Shown one piece after another: positions 23,415-34,882 of a stretch of DNA of 64,000 bases. Below the pieces are notes generated by a model that saw nothing but the letters and a program-made list of their open reading frames with translations, was not told the origin of the DNA and did no database searches. The stretch is from contig NZ_CP043869.1 in NCBI RefSeq assembly GCF_008630635.1, positions 1,302,001 through 1,366,000 on the forward strand, given 5' to 3'. The first letter of the stretch is position 1; the number at the start of each line of letters is the position of its first letter. A program made the translations under genes and the position numbers. This DNA comes from Neptunomonas concharum (GTDB lineage: Bacteria > Pseudomonadota > Gammaproteobacteria > Pseudomonadales > Balneatricaceae).

Positions 23415-24809
23415 ATGCTTTTTAATAAGCTCCCCGACGACTTATTTCTGCCCCTATCAGGTAAAAATCGGTATATATATCAGGCCGTTTTACTGCAACT
23501 GGCTGATCTCTTCTTCGACGAAGACCTGATTGACCCTTTCATTCCGAAAGATTTGGTTCGCTCCTCCATCGAAGACGCCGTGGTTCGTTTAGGTGTGCGT
23601 CGTTGGGAGCCGGAAGAGGATGATACAGACGATGCTGAACTCCCACGATCTAGCGCAGAATATACCAACCGGATTTACCGGCGTTTAGTGCAAACCGGCT
23701 GGATAGAGGAAGAGCAAAGGATTTATCGAACCTTTGTGTTGATGTCGCCTTCCATCAGTTATTTGTTAAGGTCGCTGGTATCCATCTCTACGTTGGAAAA
23801 ACGCTCATATGGTGGTGCGGTTCTCAACGTTTTAAGCTCGTTAGAGTCGGCAGTTAATGATCCTGCGGGGCGCGGGATTACGCTATCAGAAGCTGCTCAA
23901 ACAGCGGCTGAGTTCAGTGCTCATCTAACCGATATGATGCTGGGCTTGCGAGAGCTAAAGATTAGCCTAGCTAACTCCGAAAGCCCGCAAGAAGTGGTTC
24001 GAGGCTTTTTTGACCGCTTCGTTGAACATATCTTGGTATCCGATTATAAAACACTGAAAACCAAGAATAATCCGTTTCGCTTTCGTCGTCAGATTTTATC
24101 CCTGTTGCGTGATCTACAGTTTGATATGGTGAAGTTAGATAAGCTGGTTCGCCACTATCAGGAGCAGTTTGAATCGAACTATGAAGATGCTGAAGCGATG
24201 GTGCATCAGCATATCAATCGTATTATTCGGATTTTTGAATCAGTGGATAAACGTTTAGATACCATTGATGATTTCCGTTATCGCTTAGAAAAACGTGTTG
24301 CAGATACTGTCCGGTATATGGACAAAACGACGCCTGGGATGGCCTCGCGCCTTTCCCGTTTGATCACCGAAGTAGCCAAGCGCACCGATTTACCGGAGAT
24401 TGATACCTTGGAGTCTGTTGGTTTTATCTCGCCCTCCAGCGTACGCTCGCCTATTCGCCGACGAATTCAAGCTGAGCCTCGTGTGATCAGACAGCAGGTT
24501 ATAGATCCGAAAGTGATTGAATTACGTCAGCTATTCAAAGCCTTTAAAGAACGGCGTGAAGTGCGTATCGATCGAATAGAAAGTTACCTGGATGATCATC
24601 TGGCGAACAAAGAAAGCCTGCGCGCTAATGAGTTTCGTATCAACACCATTGAAGACTACATCTGCTTTAGTTATATCCGCCACCTTGCTTCGTTGGGCAA
24701 GAAAGCGAAAGCAACCGCAGACCGCTTTAATATCCAGTTTAATGATGATTACACTCAAGTTGCTGAGATGGTTGAGTGTCGTGATTTTGTAATTTATAGG
24801 AAACGCTAA
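23415..24809 (+). CDS. jetA: JetA-family kleisin subunit of an SMC complex
   Basis: 464 residues. Opens [33 protein letters not shown], the N-terminal pattern of the Wadjet JetA (DUF5716-like) family. It is helix-rich with winged-helix-like N- and C-terminal parts, as expected for a kleisin bridging the SMC heads, and has an arginine/glutamate-rich coiled region about 250-330. The stop overlaps the jetB ATG by one base (TAATG). JetA/JetB/JetC together form an SMC motor. In full Wadjet systems JetD is the nuclease, and none is found here. MksF-like condensin function is the alternative reading. Confidence 0.78.
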   Translation: MLFNKLPDDLFLPLSGKNRYIYQAVLLQLADLFFDEDLIDPFIPKDLVRSSIEDAVVRLGVRRWEPEEDDTDDAELPRSSAEYTNRIYRRLVQTGWIEEEQRIYRTFVLMSPSISYLLRSLVSISTLEKRSYGGAVLNVLSSLESAVNDPAGRGITLSEAAQTAAEFSAHLTDMMLGLRELKISLANSESPQEVVRGFFDRFVEHILVSDYKTLKTKNNPFRFRRQILSLLRDLQFDMVKLDKLVRHYQEQFESNYEDAEAMVHQHINRIIRIFESVDKRLDTIDDFRYRLEKRVADTVRYMDKTTPGMASRLSRLITEVAKRTDLPEIDTLESVGFISPSSVRSPIRRRIQAEPRVIRQQVIDPKVIELRQLFKAFKERREVRIDRIESYLDDHLANKESLRANEFRINTIEDYICFSYIRHLASLGKKAKATADRFNIQFNDDYTQVAEMVECRDFVIYRKR

Positions 24810-25444
24810 TGCTTGGGGATCTGCAAAAAATTATCAGTCGCAGTGATCAGTATGATGCCGGTGATTTTACCCGTGCAGCTAACTTATTGCTGACCAGTCA
24901 GTTTTTATATGCTGATCGCTCCTCGCATCGTGAGAGCTACTTTTTGGTGGCATCCCATGTTGATTACTTTACCAATTTGTTTGAAGCAATTGGCTGGTCA
25001 TTTATCTATCAGCCAGACGAAGCTTATATGGGTATCTTGCCTAAAGGTGAGGAGCGCAATCTTAAGCTGCGCCTTGATGAATCCTTGCTCATGCTGTGTA
25101 TGCGACAGCAGTATGAAACGAAGCTAGAGCAGTTTGAGGTGGAAAGTGGAAAAGCGTTTACAACCACTGACGAACTCCTGTCGCTCTATGAAAATCTGAC
25201 AGGTAAAGAGTTACCTAATGAAACGCGTATGAAGGAGATTCTTTCTCTGTTTAGCCGGCACGGCGTCATTGAGCGTGGTCGTCCTAATGAGACAGACCCG
25301 AAGAATGTCCCTTTTAGTATTTTGCCAACGATTCGCCAAGTGGTAATAGAAGATTATATAGGTCAGTTAGAAGCTCTGTGCGATACCGATACCCGCGATG
25401 CGCTGACAGAAGCAGAGGAGGCGATCGCCGATGAAACAGCTTAA
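24809..25444 (+). CDS. jetB: JetB-family KITE subunit (DUF4194-like)
   Basis: 211 residues. The pattern of MksE/JetB proteins is visible: an N-terminal [43 protein letters not shown], then [15 protein letters not shown] and a winged-helix-like [34 protein letters not shown]. These proteins dimerise and bind the kleisin next to the SMC heads. It is translationally coupled to both neighbours: 1-bp overlap with jetA and 14-bp overlap with jetC, whose AGGAGG ribosome site lies inside this frame. The acidic tail ([12 protein letters not shown]) is poorly conserved in the family. Confidence 0.8.
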   Translation: MLGDLQKIISRSDQYDAGDFTRAANLLLTSQFLYADRSSHRESYFLVASHVDYFTNLFEAIGWSFIYQPDEAYMGILPKGEERNLKLRLDESLLMLCMRQQYETKLEQFEVESGKAFTTTDELLSLYENLTGKELPNETRMKEILSLFSRHGVIERGRPNETDPKNVPFSILPTIRQVVIEDYIGQLEALCDTDTRDALTEAEEAIADETA

Positions 25445-28400
25445 TCGTATTGTATTGGTTAACTGGTATGTGCTTGGAGCAGTAGAAGTTCCTATTAAGG
25501 GTAATGTGGCTATTGTGGGTCCAAATGGCTCAGGTAAATCATCTTTACTGGATGCGATCCAAACCGTGCTGATGGGTGGGCATAAACGCAATCTTAGCTT
25601 CAACGCCTCAGCCGGACAAAAAAGCGAGCGCTCGTTGCGCACTTACTGTCTTGGTTTTATGGATGATGGCGGTAAAAAGGCGACGGCGCGAGAAGACTCC
25701 ATTACTTATATGGCATTAAGCTTCTTTGATACAGAGACAGCGAAGGAAACGTGTATAGGCATTGCGATCAGCGCATCGACTTCTTCCCCTGAAGAGGAGA
25801 TCTTAGGGCGTTTTATCTTGCCAAATTTCTCTGTGGCTTTGGACGACTTTTCTATCAAAGAAGGGGATGGGCGTTTACCTAAACCGTGGGCACAGGTGAA
25901 AACAGAACTGTTAAAACAGTGCCCTGATATGGTCTTAGAAAAACGGGCGAGTAAATTCGTAAAAGAGGTCACCAGTGCGCTAAGTCATGATCCATTGATG
26001 CCTAATGATGATGAAAAGTTCGTCAAAAACTTCAAGAATGCGCTCCGTTTTGTTCCGATCGATAGCCCGACAAAGTTCGTTCGTGAGTTTGTACTAGACG
26101 AGAATATCGTTCACGTTGGCGCTTTTCGAAAATCTTTGGATGAATATCGCGCGATGGAACAAAAAACGCGCGAAGTATTTAATCGCATAGAAGAGTTGGA
26201 AAAAGTTCAGGAGCTTTGCAAAGGGATCCAGCGCAATGTGAAGAATGCGGTGGAGTATGAGTGGGTTGTTCATGAGACTCGCTTTGAAAACGCAGATCTT
26301 AAGAAAGAAGATGCTCAGGAGCGTCTAGAGTCTAATCAAGAGAAAGAAACTCAGGTTCAGACCGAGCTGGAAGCTCATGCGGCCGAGATGAGCGATCTCA
26401 TGCAAAACTTGGCCAATGCCCGTGCTCAGCTGAACAACTCAGATGCGGCCCACCAAATCAAAGCGCTGGAGAACTCTATTGCAGCACGTCTGCATGAAGA
26501 GGGTGTGGTCAAAGACAAAATCCAGAATGTTTATGGTTTATTCCGAACTACCGTGGGTTTTGCAAACTATGAGAACCTGCTTCCAGAAAGTTTCACCCCC
26601 TTAGTAAAGCGCTCGGTTGATTTATGGCGCTCAGGTGAAGACATGATGGCGGATGTGTGGCCACCAGAACCTGTTGAAGTCGACAATACCTTAGATGAGC
26701 TAAAGAAAAGTGTAGACTCGGTACGCCGTGATATTGGCCGTAAATTTGAAGAGTCAGTAATACGGATTAATGAATTACGTACGAGCATTCAGAATCAGAA
26801 AGGTGCTGTTGAGCAGTTAAAGCAAGGCCGTGCGCCTGTTCGCCACAACACCCGTGAGCTCATGGAGCTATTGTCTGAATATGGTATTGAGTCCACGCCG
26901 ATATGTGAATTGGTCGATATTAATGAAGATAAATGGCGTATTGCGATTGAGTCTTTTCTAGGGGCTCGTCGTGAGGCTTTGATTGTTGACCCTGATCGTG
27001 TGAAAGAAGCGGTTACACTGTATCGTCGTAAGGGTCGACATCTCAAAGGTTGTCGTATTGTGAATACGGCAAAATCCCATGAGTGGATGAACCGCTCCAA
27101 GCCGCAGTCGCTTGCACAGTTTATCGATACAGATAATGAACATGCTCAAGCTTATATGAATCGTGCGTTAGGCGGAGTGATGGCGGTAGAAACAGAAGCC
27201 GAATTGTTACGTCAAGAGCGTGCTTTAACCTATGACTGTATGCTGCAGACGGAAGGCTCAACCACCTCTATTAATGAGCTATCGCCTATCATGGGTATAC
27301 GCCGTCGTGGTGATCAGTTAGCAACCCAAGGTAAACAAGTTGATCAGATGATGGTTGAGTTTACTGAGATGGGCAAACGCCATGAAGCGTTGGAAAAGCT
27401 GCGTGATAACCTTATTAACTTGACCACAAGCTTGGCGGGTGCTGGCGAAAAAGTATTCGATCTTGTGCGTCAGCGTGAACAGTTAGGTACAGAGATAGAA
27501 GGCTATCGCCAAGCGATTACGGACCTTCGTAATCATGATGATACGGGGATTCAACAGCGTATTGCAGATCTTGCGGATAATTTGAAGGCGGCTGAAGAGA
27601 AGAACAAAGTGCTGATGGATAAGTTGCAACGTATCCGTACCAGCATGATTAAAGACTCAGCGGCATTAGAGGTGTTGGATCAAGAGTTATCTGAGCATGC
27701 AGAAGCCCGCAACACCTGTGAATCGAATAAAGATTTTGATGCCCAATCCGCTCAGGAGAAACGCGACTATTTAGATGAAAGTTGCGGTGGCGAGCTAGAG
27801 CGCGTCATTTTTGAAGCGGCCAAAAAAGCACAGTCTGAGCTGACACTGCATGAGAAGAAAAAATATTCAGTGCGTGATGCGGTAGCGAATTACAAAGCCA
27901 AATTTCATGGTGGCGGTATGAGTCATCAAGGGCTGGATAAGATCGGTCCTGATTCCTCTCATGAAGAGCTGGAACAGTATGTCGATGAGACCGTTCAAGC
28001 GCTCAAAGATTCTGAACTTGCGCTTTATACCCAAAAAGCAGAGCGTGCACGCTTAGAAGCAGAAACGGCGTTCCGTTCAGATTTTGTGGCGCATTTGAAT
28101 GATCAAATCAACAAAATCAAAGACCTGATTCGTGAGCTGAACAATCACCTCAAACACCGTCCTTTCCATAAAGAGATGTATAGTTTTGAGATGTCTCCCA
28201 ATCCTGAGCTGAAAGATATTTTAGAGTTGGTTGAGGCATACACGCGATTAGATCAAGCAAATGTCGGTTCTCTATTTGACCTGAAATATGATGAAGATAA
28301 GCCTCATCAAGACGCATTGGCTAAAATCCACGACGTACTCAAAGATGAGGGTGAAAGCAGCCTCCTGCAAGATTATCGTAACTTCTACAACTTTGAATTA

Positions 28401-28859
28401 GTTGTAAAAGACCTTAATGGTAACCGTAAAACAACCCTGACTCAGCGTATCAAAACCGGTTCTGGTGGTGAGCACCAAGTGCCTTTCTATGTGGCAATGG
28501 CTGCTGCAATGGGGGCTGCTTACCGGTTAAAAGAGGGGCCAGATGGTAAAGCGGTTGGCGGTATGAGCCTGTCGGTATTCGATGAAGCCTTCAATAAACT
28601 CGACTCGGAAAATACCATCACCTCCCTCGGTTTTATGACCGATCTGGGATTGCAGACGATTATCGCGGCACCGGATGAAAAATACTCACTGTTGTCGTCT
28701 TGTATGGATACGATTATTAACGTTTGCCGTGATGGTCGTGTTGTTGATATCGATGTGGAGTTCCCAACCCCAAAAGGCAAAGCTCTGCTAAATTCTGATA
28801 ACCCCCGTAAGATGCTTGAGGCATCAGGGCTGTCAGAAGAGATGCTAGAAACGGTTTAA
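25431..28859 (+). CDS. jetC: JetC-family SMC-like ATPase
   Basis: 1,142 residues. Walker [12 protein letters not shown] at residues 28-38, directly after a short N-terminal strand ([16 protein letters not shown]). Two long coiled-coil arms (about 240-480 and 640-960) flank a hinge-like globular region with [17 protein letters not shown] and [21 protein letters not shown]. The C-terminal head has the signature [21 protein letters not shown] (SGGEH at 1011-1015) and Walker [14 protein letters not shown] (Asp1051, Glu1052). The arrangement is that of JetC/MksB. It moves along DNA by ATP-driven loop extrusion with JetA and JetB (family knowledge). The 3' end overlaps the convergent unknown gene by 15 bp. 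Confidence 0.88.
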   Translation: MKQLNRIVLVNWYVLGAVEVPIKGNVAIVGPNGSGKSSLLDAIQTVLMGGHKRNLSFNASAGQKSERSLRTYCLGFMDDGGKKATAREDSITYMALSFFDTETAKETCIGIAISASTSSPEEEILGRFILPNFSVALDDFSIKEGDGRLPKPWAQVKTELLKQCPDMVLEKRASKFVKEVTSALSHDPLMPNDDEKFVKNFKNALRFVPIDSPTKFVREFVLDENIVHVGAFRKSLDEYRAMEQKTREVFNRIEELEKVQELCKGIQRNVKNAVEYEWVVHETRFENADLKKEDAQERLESNQEKETQVQTELEAHAAEMSDLMQNLANARAQLNNSDAAHQIKALENSIAARLHEEGVVKDKIQNVYGLFRTTVGFANYENLLPESFTPLVKRSVDLWRSGEDMMADVWPPEPVEVDNTLDELKKSVDSVRRDIGRKFEESVIRINELRTSIQNQKGAVEQLKQGRAPVRHNTRELMELLSEYGIESTPICELVDINEDKWRIAIESFLGARREALIVDPDRVKEAVTLYRRKGRHLKGCRIVNTAKSHEWMNRSKPQSLAQFIDTDNEHAQAYMNRALGGVMAVETEAELLRQERALTYDCMLQTEGSTTSINELSPIMGIRRRGDQLATQGKQVDQMMVEFTEMGKRHEALEKLRDNLINLTTSLAGAGEKVFDLVRQREQLGTEIEGYRQAITDLRNHDDTGIQQRIADLADNLKAAEEKNKVLMDKLQRIRTSMIKDSAALEVLDQELSEHAEARNTCESNKDFDAQSAQEKRDYLDESCGGELERVIFEAAKKAQSELTLHEKKKYSVRDAVANYKAKFHGGGMSHQGLDKIGPDSSHEELEQYVDETVQALKDSELALYTQKAERARLEAETAFRSDFVAHLNDQINKIKDLIRELNNHLKHRPFHKEMYSFEMSPNPELKDILELVEAYTRLDQANVGSLFDLKYDEDKPHQDALAKIHDVLKDEGESSLLQDYRNFYNFELVVKDLNGNRKTTLTQRIKTGSGGEHQVPFYVAMAAAMGAAYRLKEGPDGKAVGGMSLSVFDEAFNKLDSENTITSLGFMTDLGLQTIIAAPDEKYSLLSSCMDTIINVCRDGRVVDIDVEFPTPKGKALLNSDNPRKMLEASGLSEEMLETV

Positions 28860-29537
28860 CGACCAAAGTGTGCTTGTGTCCTCTTTTAAACGAGGCGCAG
28901 GCACCGTGTAAGTTGGCGTGAAGCTTAAAATCGCTTTGTCTTGATATCGTAACAGCAAGGTATTATCGATTTCCTGAATAGACCAGCCTGCGGGGGTGTC
29001 CAGTAACCGCAATAGGATGCTTTTTATTGGTGCTTCTTTTAGGGGAGCAGGTATAAAGCAGGGGTCGCTTAGTTGCTGGTGACTAAGTAAACAGCAAATA
29101 TGATGCAAATCCCAAGTATAGGGTTTGGCTACTATCGGTGCTAGTGGCCTGACAAGCGTTGGAGCGATCAAGGTTTTATCTTTAGCAAAGTACTTTCTGA
29201 CAGATAAATCAGAATGGACACCTAAAAAGCTGTTGTCACGAACATTACTTTTGAAATCCAGATCGCTTAATCCCTTGGTCACAGCAGATAGTTGCCAGTC
29301 ACACGCTTTAATGAGCTGCCACGCAGGTTCCATACTGGTTTTGGAGCCTAGGCTGTATTTAATTGCCTGACGGCCGTCTAACATCACTTCATCGAGCAAC
29401 GTCAGGTGTAAAAAAGTAGTTTGAAAATCGACTAAGCATAATGGTGATAGGGTATAAGCATAGGAACGCTCCCTACGAAAGAAGGAGACCCATTCGGTAC
29501 GTGTTTCTAATTGATTAAGAACAGGTATATGCATCAT
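28845..29537 (-). CDS. Unknown protein convergent with jetC
   Basis: About 230 residues from MMHIPVLNQLETRTEWVSFFRRERSY; the frame could start earlier (29591) but that would run into the divergent small gene. I do not recognise it. No signal peptide, membrane helix or nuclease motif is visible. It is not JetD, since it has neither the length (about 400) nor Toprim-like acidic motifs. The middle part carries SFLGVHSDLSVRKYF and KPYTWDLHHICCLLSHQ. Codon use resembles the neighbours. The ribosome site is weak, so the exact start is uncertain. Confidence 0.55.
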   Translation of the reverse strand: MMHIPVLNQLETRTEWVSFFRRERSYAYTLSPLCLVDFQTTFLHLTLLDEVMLDGRQAIKYSLGSKTSMEPAWQLIKACDWQLSAVTKGLSDLDFKSNVRDNSFLGVHSDLSVRKYFAKDKTLIAPTLVRPLAPIVAKPYTWDLHHICCLLSHQQLSDPCFIPAPLKEAPIKSILLRLLDTPAGWSIQEIDNTLLLRYQDKAILSFTPTYTVPAPRLKEDTSTLWSLNRF

Positions 29538-29591
29538 GATAGTTCGTAGTCGCTTTGCCCAGAGTATAAATAGATTAGGTTGATAACGCAC

Positions 29592-29960
29592 ATGAAACTC
29601 TTAAATCGCTCCTCCCTTACCTTATTAGCGAAAGCACCCTTTGCGGAATGGGTTGCAACCTTGCCTGTTGACGAATTTGGATCCAGTGATATTTCTTTGG
29701 GTAGTTTACAAAAAGAGGGCAATGTCTACTTGATCGGAGAGGTTGAGTCCGAGGATGATTTTAGACGTGAGATCGGGCAGCACTGGCGCGCTATCTTTGA
29801 AAATGAGCTGGCAGCTTGGGATGAAATGGGCGATTTCTGGCCAAGTGACCTATCCCTAGAACTATTCAATCAATGGTTTACCGTTGGTCATCAGCTGATG
29901 GTATTTGATCTAACGGAAGAGACCTTACTAGTTGCACCGTTAGATAATCTATCTTTTTAG
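29592..29960 (+). CDS. Unknown small protein upstream of DUF3422 gene
   Basis: 122 residues from the ATG at 29592; a TTG at 29580 would add four residues. Acidic and soluble, with FAEWVATLPVDEFGSSDISLGSLQKEGNVYLIGEVESEDDF and a tryptophan-rich middle (HWRAIFENELAAWDEMGDFWPSDLS). The NVYLI/DDF..EI..HW..IFE.EL..W pattern looks like a conserved gammaproteobacterial hypothetical family, but I cannot name it. It lies 20 bp upstream of the DUF3422 gene and is likely co-transcribed with it and bolA. Confidence 0.7.
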   Translation: MKLLNRSSLTLLAKAPFAEWVATLPVDEFGSSDISLGSLQKEGNVYLIGEVESEDDFRREIGQHWRAIFENELAAWDEMGDFWPSDLSLELFNQWFTVGHQLMVFDLTEETLLVAPLDNLSF

Positions 29961-29980
29961 TACGTATTTGAGAATTAGCA

Positions 29981-31348
29981 ATGATCAACGACGATATCAC
30001 GGGTTTGCAGTTTCATCCTTTGCGAGACTCATTGTATGAAGAGATGCACTCACGCCCTTTTCAGGTCATACCGAGTCCTGCCAGAGTCAGTCATTTAGCG
30101 TTGATGGCTGATGATATTCAGAGAGTTTCACAATTTGAGCATCTTCAGGAGCTGTTTGAAATTTTAGGGGCTACTCCGCCCACGACTGATGAGGTGTGCG
30201 CTGAATATGATCTAGGGGCATTTCGGATTCGTCGTGAGAAACACTTGGAGTTTACCACCTACACCTTTATCCATTTTGATGCGCCTCCACGAAGCGACCC
30301 ATTTGCCAGTACGGGTGTCACGCCTTTGCCGTCCGGGTGGTTAGAACGGTTACCCGGCCAGGTTGTGACGGCATTTCATCTTTCTGTTGAAGACTCCGGC
30401 AAAAGTGAAGATGAAAAACTCATGCTACCTAGGGTGAAAAGCTATTTTGAAGGAATGCGGCTGGTGGGTAGTAGCCCGCAGCAAGGTGATGCGCGTGTAT
30501 GGACAAGCTTTAGGCTCCATAGTGACCATTTTGGCCGATTCCTCATTTGTAATAAACGGATGAGTGATAGTCAATTAGGGCGTCTGGCGCAGCGGCTTAT
30601 GGAGATCGAGACCTACCGTTTAATGACCCTGATTGCTTTACCTCTAGCAAGAGCTTGTGCGCCGGATTTAGCAAAGATGGATCGCCAATTAGCAGCCCTA
30701 ACACAGCGTTTATCAGAAGGCGGTGTGATTGATGAGCAGGCTATTCTGGGGGAATTAACGGATATGGCAGCTCGCGTAGAGGATTACCGTGCTAAAACGA
30801 CTTTTCGTTTTACTGCGACTCAGGCATACCATGAATTGGTGCTCAAGCGTCTCGCAGAGCTTCGCGAGGATGAGGTGTCCGGTCACTTAACGGTTACTGA
30901 GTTTATGACCCGACGGTTAACACCCGCTGTGAGAACATGCCAGTCGGTTGGTGAGCGTTTGGAGGATATGTCTAAACGCATCGATCGGGTATCTGATATG
31001 ATGCGAACTCGCGTTGAATTATCAATACAGGCGCAGAACCAACAATTATTGGCTTCAATGGATCGCCGTTCCAAGATCCAACTGATGATGCAGCATACCG
31101 TTGAAGGGTTGTCTGTTGCTGCCATCAGTTATTACTCTGTCGGGCTGATTAAATTGGTCATGGATGCTATTTATGACAGCGGTGTATCCTTTAATAAACA
31201 TCTGGCACTGGGGGTTGCGGTCCCTGTTGTGATCAGTAGTGTTTGGTTGGCGACGCGTAAAATACATAAACATTTTCTCGCATTAGCTAAAGAGCAAAGG
31301 GATGCCGATTTAGCCGATGAGAAAGCAAGAAAAGAGGTATCAAAATGA
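29981..31348 (+). CDS. DUF3422 family membrane protein
   Basis: 455 residues. The N-terminus HPLRDSLYEEMHSRPFQVIPSPARVSHLAL is the DUF3422 signature. A long soluble part is followed by coiled-coil segments (about 220-360) and two hydrophobic helices near the C-terminus (LSVAAISYYSVGLIKLVMDAIY and LALGVAVPVVISSVWLATRKI), so it is probably anchored in the inner membrane with a large cytosolic domain. Function unknown in the family. It overlaps bolA by 4 bp (ATGA), implying translational coupling. Confidence 0.9.
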   Translation: MINDDITGLQFHPLRDSLYEEMHSRPFQVIPSPARVSHLALMADDIQRVSQFEHLQELFEILGATPPTTDEVCAEYDLGAFRIRREKHLEFTTYTFIHFDAPPRSDPFASTGVTPLPSGWLERLPGQVVTAFHLSVEDSGKSEDEKLMLPRVKSYFEGMRLVGSSPQQGDARVWTSFRLHSDHFGRFLICNKRMSDSQLGRLAQRLMEIETYRLMTLIALPLARACAPDLAKMDRQLAALTQRLSEGGVIDEQAILGELTDMAARVEDYRAKTTFRFTATQAYHELVLKRLAELREDEVSGHLTVTEFMTRRLTPAVRTCQSVGERLEDMSKRIDRVSDMMRTRVELSIQAQNQQLLASMDRRSKIQLMMQHTVEGLSVAAISYYSVGLIKLVMDAIYDSGVSFNKHLALGVAVPVVISSVWLATRKIHKHFLALAKEQRDADLADEKARKEVSK

Positions 31349-31653
31349 GTGTAGCTCAGGTCATGGAGAGTAAACTGCGGGAAGCCTTAGCCGTTGAAGA
31401 GATCCAAATAGAAAATGAAAGCCATATGCACTCTGGTCCGGCAACGGAGAGCCATTTTAAACTATTGTTGGTTTCAGAAGCGTTTGCAGGGAAGCGCCTT
31501 GTGCAACGGCACCAGACGATCTATAAAATTCTGGCGGATGAAATGCAAAACCCAATTCATGCACTAGCGATGCACCTCTATACTCGAGAGGAATGGGCGG
31601 CTAAGAAGGGCGTTGTGATGCCATCTCCAACGTGTAGGGGCGGCTCAAAATAA
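31345..31653 (+). CDS. bolA: BolA-family protein
   Basis: 102 residues. Contains the BolA fold pattern: VMESKLREALAVEEIQIENESHMHSG, SHFKLLLVSEAFAGKRLVQRHQTIYKILADEM, and PIHALAMHLYTREEW. BolA proteins pair with monothiol glutaredoxins to handle [2Fe-2S] clusters and affect morphology and biofilm regulators (family knowledge). It is the last gene of the DUF3422 cluster; a bidirectional terminator follows. Confidence 0.93.
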   Translation: MSVAQVMESKLREALAVEEIQIENESHMHSGPATESHFKLLLVSEAFAGKRLVQRHQTIYKILADEMQNPIHALAMHLYTREEWAAKKGVVMPSPTCRGGSK

Positions 31654-31664
31654 AAGGCGAAAGC

Positions 31665-31692
31665 AAAGTGCCAGTGTGATCTCTGGCACTTT
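31665..31692. terminator. Bidirectional terminator between bolA and aroA
   Basis: AAAGTGCCAG-N8-CTGGCACTTT, a perfect 10-bp stem in the 48-bp convergent gap. T-rich bases follow on the plus strand (TTTGGTATTTT) and on the minus strand (TTTGC, then TTTT further on). It serves both genes. Confidence 0.75.
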
Positions 31693-31701
31693 GGTATTTT
31701 G

Positions 31702-32982
31702 CTATTTACAGATCTGTTTAAAGAGATCGAAGTATTCAGGGAAAGTCTTGCGAGTGCAGCCAGGATCATTAATGGTGACAGGGGTGTCACTTAAACATAC
31801 CAGGGAAAAGCACATCGCCATTCTATGATCGTCATAGGTGTCGATGGCAGCATGAGTGAGTTGTGCCGGCGGTGTGACTTCAATAAAGTCGTCACCTTCG
31901 ACAACAGTAGCCCCCACCTTCTTCAACTCCGTCGCCATGGCGGATAATCGATCTGTTTCTTTGACGCGCCAGTTGTAAATGTTTCGGATAGCCGTAGTGC
32001 CTTCTGCAAACAGAGCTGTGGTAGCGATTGTCATTGCGGCATCAGGTATATGGTTCATGTCCATATCCACTGCTTTTAACGTTGATCCTCGGGTCACTTC
32101 AATATACGTAGGGCCGTACATTACAGACGCCCCCATCGCTTCAAGCACTTCGGCAAATCGTTTATCGCCTTGTACACTGTCAGCGCCAACGCCGTACACT
32201 CTTACCGTACCGCCAGCAATTGCCGCAGCAGCAAGGAAGTAAGATGCTGAAGACGCATCGCCCTCAACCATGACTTCGCCAGGAGAGCGATAAGTCTGCC
32301 CCGATTTGATGGTGAAACGCTCATAATTGTCATTGATAACATTGACACCAAACAGCGCCATGGTGTGTAAGGTGATATCAATATAGGGCTTGGATACCAA
32401 CTCACCATCTACGTTGATGACCAAATCTTCTGACGCCATGGGAGCAGACATCAGTAAGGCTGTTAAAAATTGGCTGGAAATATTGCCTTTAATGCTGACT
32501 TCGCCGCCGTTCAGTCCATTCGCTTTGATAAGTAAAGGAGGGAAATTTTCATCTCCCAGATAGGTAATATCAGCACCCAGCTCTCTTAGCGCGTCGACCA
32601 GATCGCCGATGGGGCGCTCATACATCCTCGGTTCGCCAGTGAGGTGATATTCGCCTTCTCCTAAGCAGAGTGCTGCACAGAGGGGGCGCATAGCCGTACC
32701 TGCGTTACCTAAAAAAAGCTCGGATACCGTAGCTCCTAAGGCTTGTCCTGCACCCTGAAGAACGCACTCCGTTCTGTCTTCAGATAGCTCATAACGAATA
32801 CCGAGCTTGGATAGTGCGTTCAGCATATGCTTAACGTCATCACTATCAAGAAGATTGGTGATCGTTGTTGTGCCTTCAGCTAATGCAGCAAGTAAGAGGA
32901 TGCGATTAGAGAGGCTTTTGGAGCCCGGGATTCGGACTTCACCGGCAACCGCTTTGACGGGTTGGAGTGTCAGGCTTTCCAT
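31702..32982 (-). CDS. aroA: 3-phosphoshikimate 1-carboxyvinyltransferase (EPSP synthase)
   Basis: 426 residues, the length of the E. coli-type class I enzyme. Joins shikimate-3-phosphate and PEP in the shikimate pathway. Visible: the N-terminal [26 protein letters not shown], the [13 protein letters not shown] loop that binds PEP, and the C-terminal [12 protein letters not shown]. It is a separate gene, not fused to tyrA as in pseudomonads. A 7-bp-arm palindrome, ATTATTG-G-CAATAAT (32995-33009), lies 12 bp upstream of the ATG. Confidence 0.97.
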   Translation of the reverse strand: MESLTLQPVKAVAGEVRIPGSKSLSNRILLLAALAEGTTTITNLLDSDDVKHMLNALSKLGIRYELSEDRTECVLQGAGQALGATVSELFLGNAGTAMRPLCAALCLGEGEYHLTGEPRMYERPIGDLVDALRELGADITYLGDENFPPLLIKANGLNGGEVSIKGNISSQFLTALLMSAPMASEDLVINVDGELVSKPYIDITLHTMALFGVNVINDNYERFTIKSGQTYRSPGEVMVEGDASSASYFLAAAAIAGGTVRVYGVGADSVQGDKRFAEVLEAMGASVMYGPTYIEVTRGSTLKAVDMDMNHIPDAAMTIATTALFAEGTTAIRNIYNWRVKETDRLSAMATELKKVGATVVEGDDFIEVTPPAQLTHAAIDTYDDHRMAMCFSLVCLSDTPVTINDPGCTRKTFPEYFDLFKQICK

Positions 32983-33209
32983 GGGTAGAACTCTATTATT
33001 GGCAATAATTCAGGGGGGTATAAACTACCTTGTGTTGCGGGTCAGGTCGAGTCTTTAAGCATAAAAATAGTTAGACGATTGGTTAATACATTAATTTGCA
33101 CCTATTCCTATAAAAATCAGTGATATGGTCGATACAAGCAGGGAGTATGAAATTTAATAACCCATCGAATACGTATAAGTACTGTACGTCAGGTTTCGGA
33201 AGATAAAAA

Positions 33210-34766
33210 ATGAAGAAAAACCTTCCCGTAAATGCTAAAGAATATACTTTCCAAAATGAAACACCGCTGATATCGACCACTGACCTTAAAGGACAAATCA
33301 CATTTGTTAACGATGCTTTTGTGGAGATCTCAGGTTTTTCCCGCGATGAGTTAATCGGCAGCCCGCATAATATGGTAAGGCATCCTGATGTTCCCCCAGC
33401 CGTATTTGCAGATATGTGGTCCAAACTTAAGGCAAATAAGCCTTGGATAGGCGTTGTGAAGAACCGCTGTAAAGATGGTGGTTATTACTGGGTTAATGCC
33501 TATGTCACACCGATTGTAGAGCATGGGCAGACGCTCGGTTACCAATCTGTTCGGACGTTGCCAACAGCATCGCAGAAAAAGCGCGCGCAGGCGGTTTATG
33601 ATCGCATCAACCAGAACAAAACTCGTTTTTCTTTTCATGATGTGAGTATTAATACGAAGGTTGCGCTGCTACCTTGGTTCGCTGCTTTGCTTCCTATTCT
33701 TGCTCTATATTTTTCAGGGGAAGCAGTGATCGTCCCCTCTATCGTAGCTATTGCTGGAGCTGCAATATGTTCAGGTCTGGCGTTGTACAGTATGAAGCCT
33801 ATCAGGATGTTAGTGTCCCGCTCGCATGATGTTATTCAAAGTCAGGTGTTAGAGGAGATGTATGCCAACTCAGTATCGGAGGCAGGTTCTATCTATTTAG
33901 CTGCATTGACGAATAAAGCGCGCATACGTTCTGCGAATGTGCGGGTCAGTCACTCGGCACGGGCGTTAGATAACCAAGGGCGAGAAACGATTGATATTGC
34001 ACACCAAGCTGAGGCCGCCATCACTAGACAGGTTCAGGACTTAGAGAAAATCTCACAAAGCATCAACGAGTTTACAGCCGCAATAGAGGAAGTCGCACAG
34101 TCAGCTAATGACGCATCGGCAAATACTCAGGAAGCTAATGAAAAAGCGAGGGCGGGAAAAGATGCGGTGAGTGAGACTATTCAGGCAATTTCTGGGTTAG
34201 ATAGTAATGTTAGTCAGGCAGCGAAACAATTAGAGCTGCTTCAAGCGGCGACAGATGAAATTCACAATGCTACCCAAGTTATCAGTGAGATAGCTGATCA
34301 GACAAACTTATTGGCTTTGAATGCTGCAATAGAAGCGGCAAGGGCGGGAGATCAAGGGCGAGGTTTTGCTGTTGTTGCTGATGAAGTCAGGGCATTAGCG
34401 CAGCGCACGCAGCAATCGACACGAGATATTGATGAGGCGATTAATCGTTTAAGTGAAGAATCAGGGCAAGTCATCTCCGTCATGGAGAAAGGACAGCAGC
34501 AGGCGGCCGCCTGCGTTGATAAAGCTAACTATGCAGGAGCGGCGTTAGAAGACATTCGAGGACGTGTAGAGGTCATTGCTAATATGAACGCAATGATGGC
34601 CTCTGCATCTAGTGCGCAGAGTCATGCAGCGGAAGCTTTAATGATCGATATCGAATCGGTGAAACAGTCTGCAGAGGTGGCTTTGGAGGCTTCAAGAAAT
34701 ACAGAAAAAGCAAGCATTGGTTTAGCTAAGACCTCACGAGAGATCATACAGAGTGTCAATATTTAG
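33210..34766 (+). CDS. Aer-like PAS methyl-accepting chemotaxis protein
   Basis: 518 residues. An N-terminal PAS domain (about 13-115: [46 protein letters not shown]) matches Aer-type FAD-binding redox sensors. A pair of hydrophobic segments near 155-200 anchors it in the membrane without a periplasmic domain. The signalling domain ends with the MCP hairpin tip around [29 protein letters not shown]. It reports energy or redox state to CheA/CheW. No C-terminal CheR-binding pentapeptide is seen. It stands alone, with no che genes nearby. Confidence 0.92.
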   Translation: MKKNLPVNAKEYTFQNETPLISTTDLKGQITFVNDAFVEISGFSRDELIGSPHNMVRHPDVPPAVFADMWSKLKANKPWIGVVKNRCKDGGYYWVNAYVTPIVEHGQTLGYQSVRTLPTASQKKRAQAVYDRINQNKTRFSFHDVSINTKVALLPWFAALLPILALYFSGEAVIVPSIVAIAGAAICSGLALYSMKPIRMLVSRSHDVIQSQVLEEMYANSVSEAGSIYLAALTNKARIRSANVRVSHSARALDNQGRETIDIAHQAEAAITRQVQDLEKISQSINEFTAAIEEVAQSANDASANTQEANEKARAGKDAVSETIQAISGLDSNVSQAAKQLELLQAATDEIHNATQVISEIADQTNLLALNAAIEAARAGDQGRGFAVVADEVRALAQRTQQSTRDIDEAINRLSEESGQVISVMEKGQQQAAACVDKANYAGAALEDIRGRVEVIANMNAMMASASSAQSHAAEALMIDIESVKQSAEVALEASRNTEKASIGLAKTSREIIQSVNI

Positions 34767-34882
34767 CGGGATTAGATTCATTTATAGCTATCTTTGATAG
34801 GCGTCAATGAACCGGATGCTTGGTCGGGTGATACTACAATCGAAAAGCAATTAGAAATGTAACCCACAAGGAAATACCCCTC

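Noticed and set aside
28845-29537. Gene next to jetC considered as JetD
   Set aside because: Opposite strand, only about 230 residues, and no Toprim-type acidic motifs or recognisable JetD segments.
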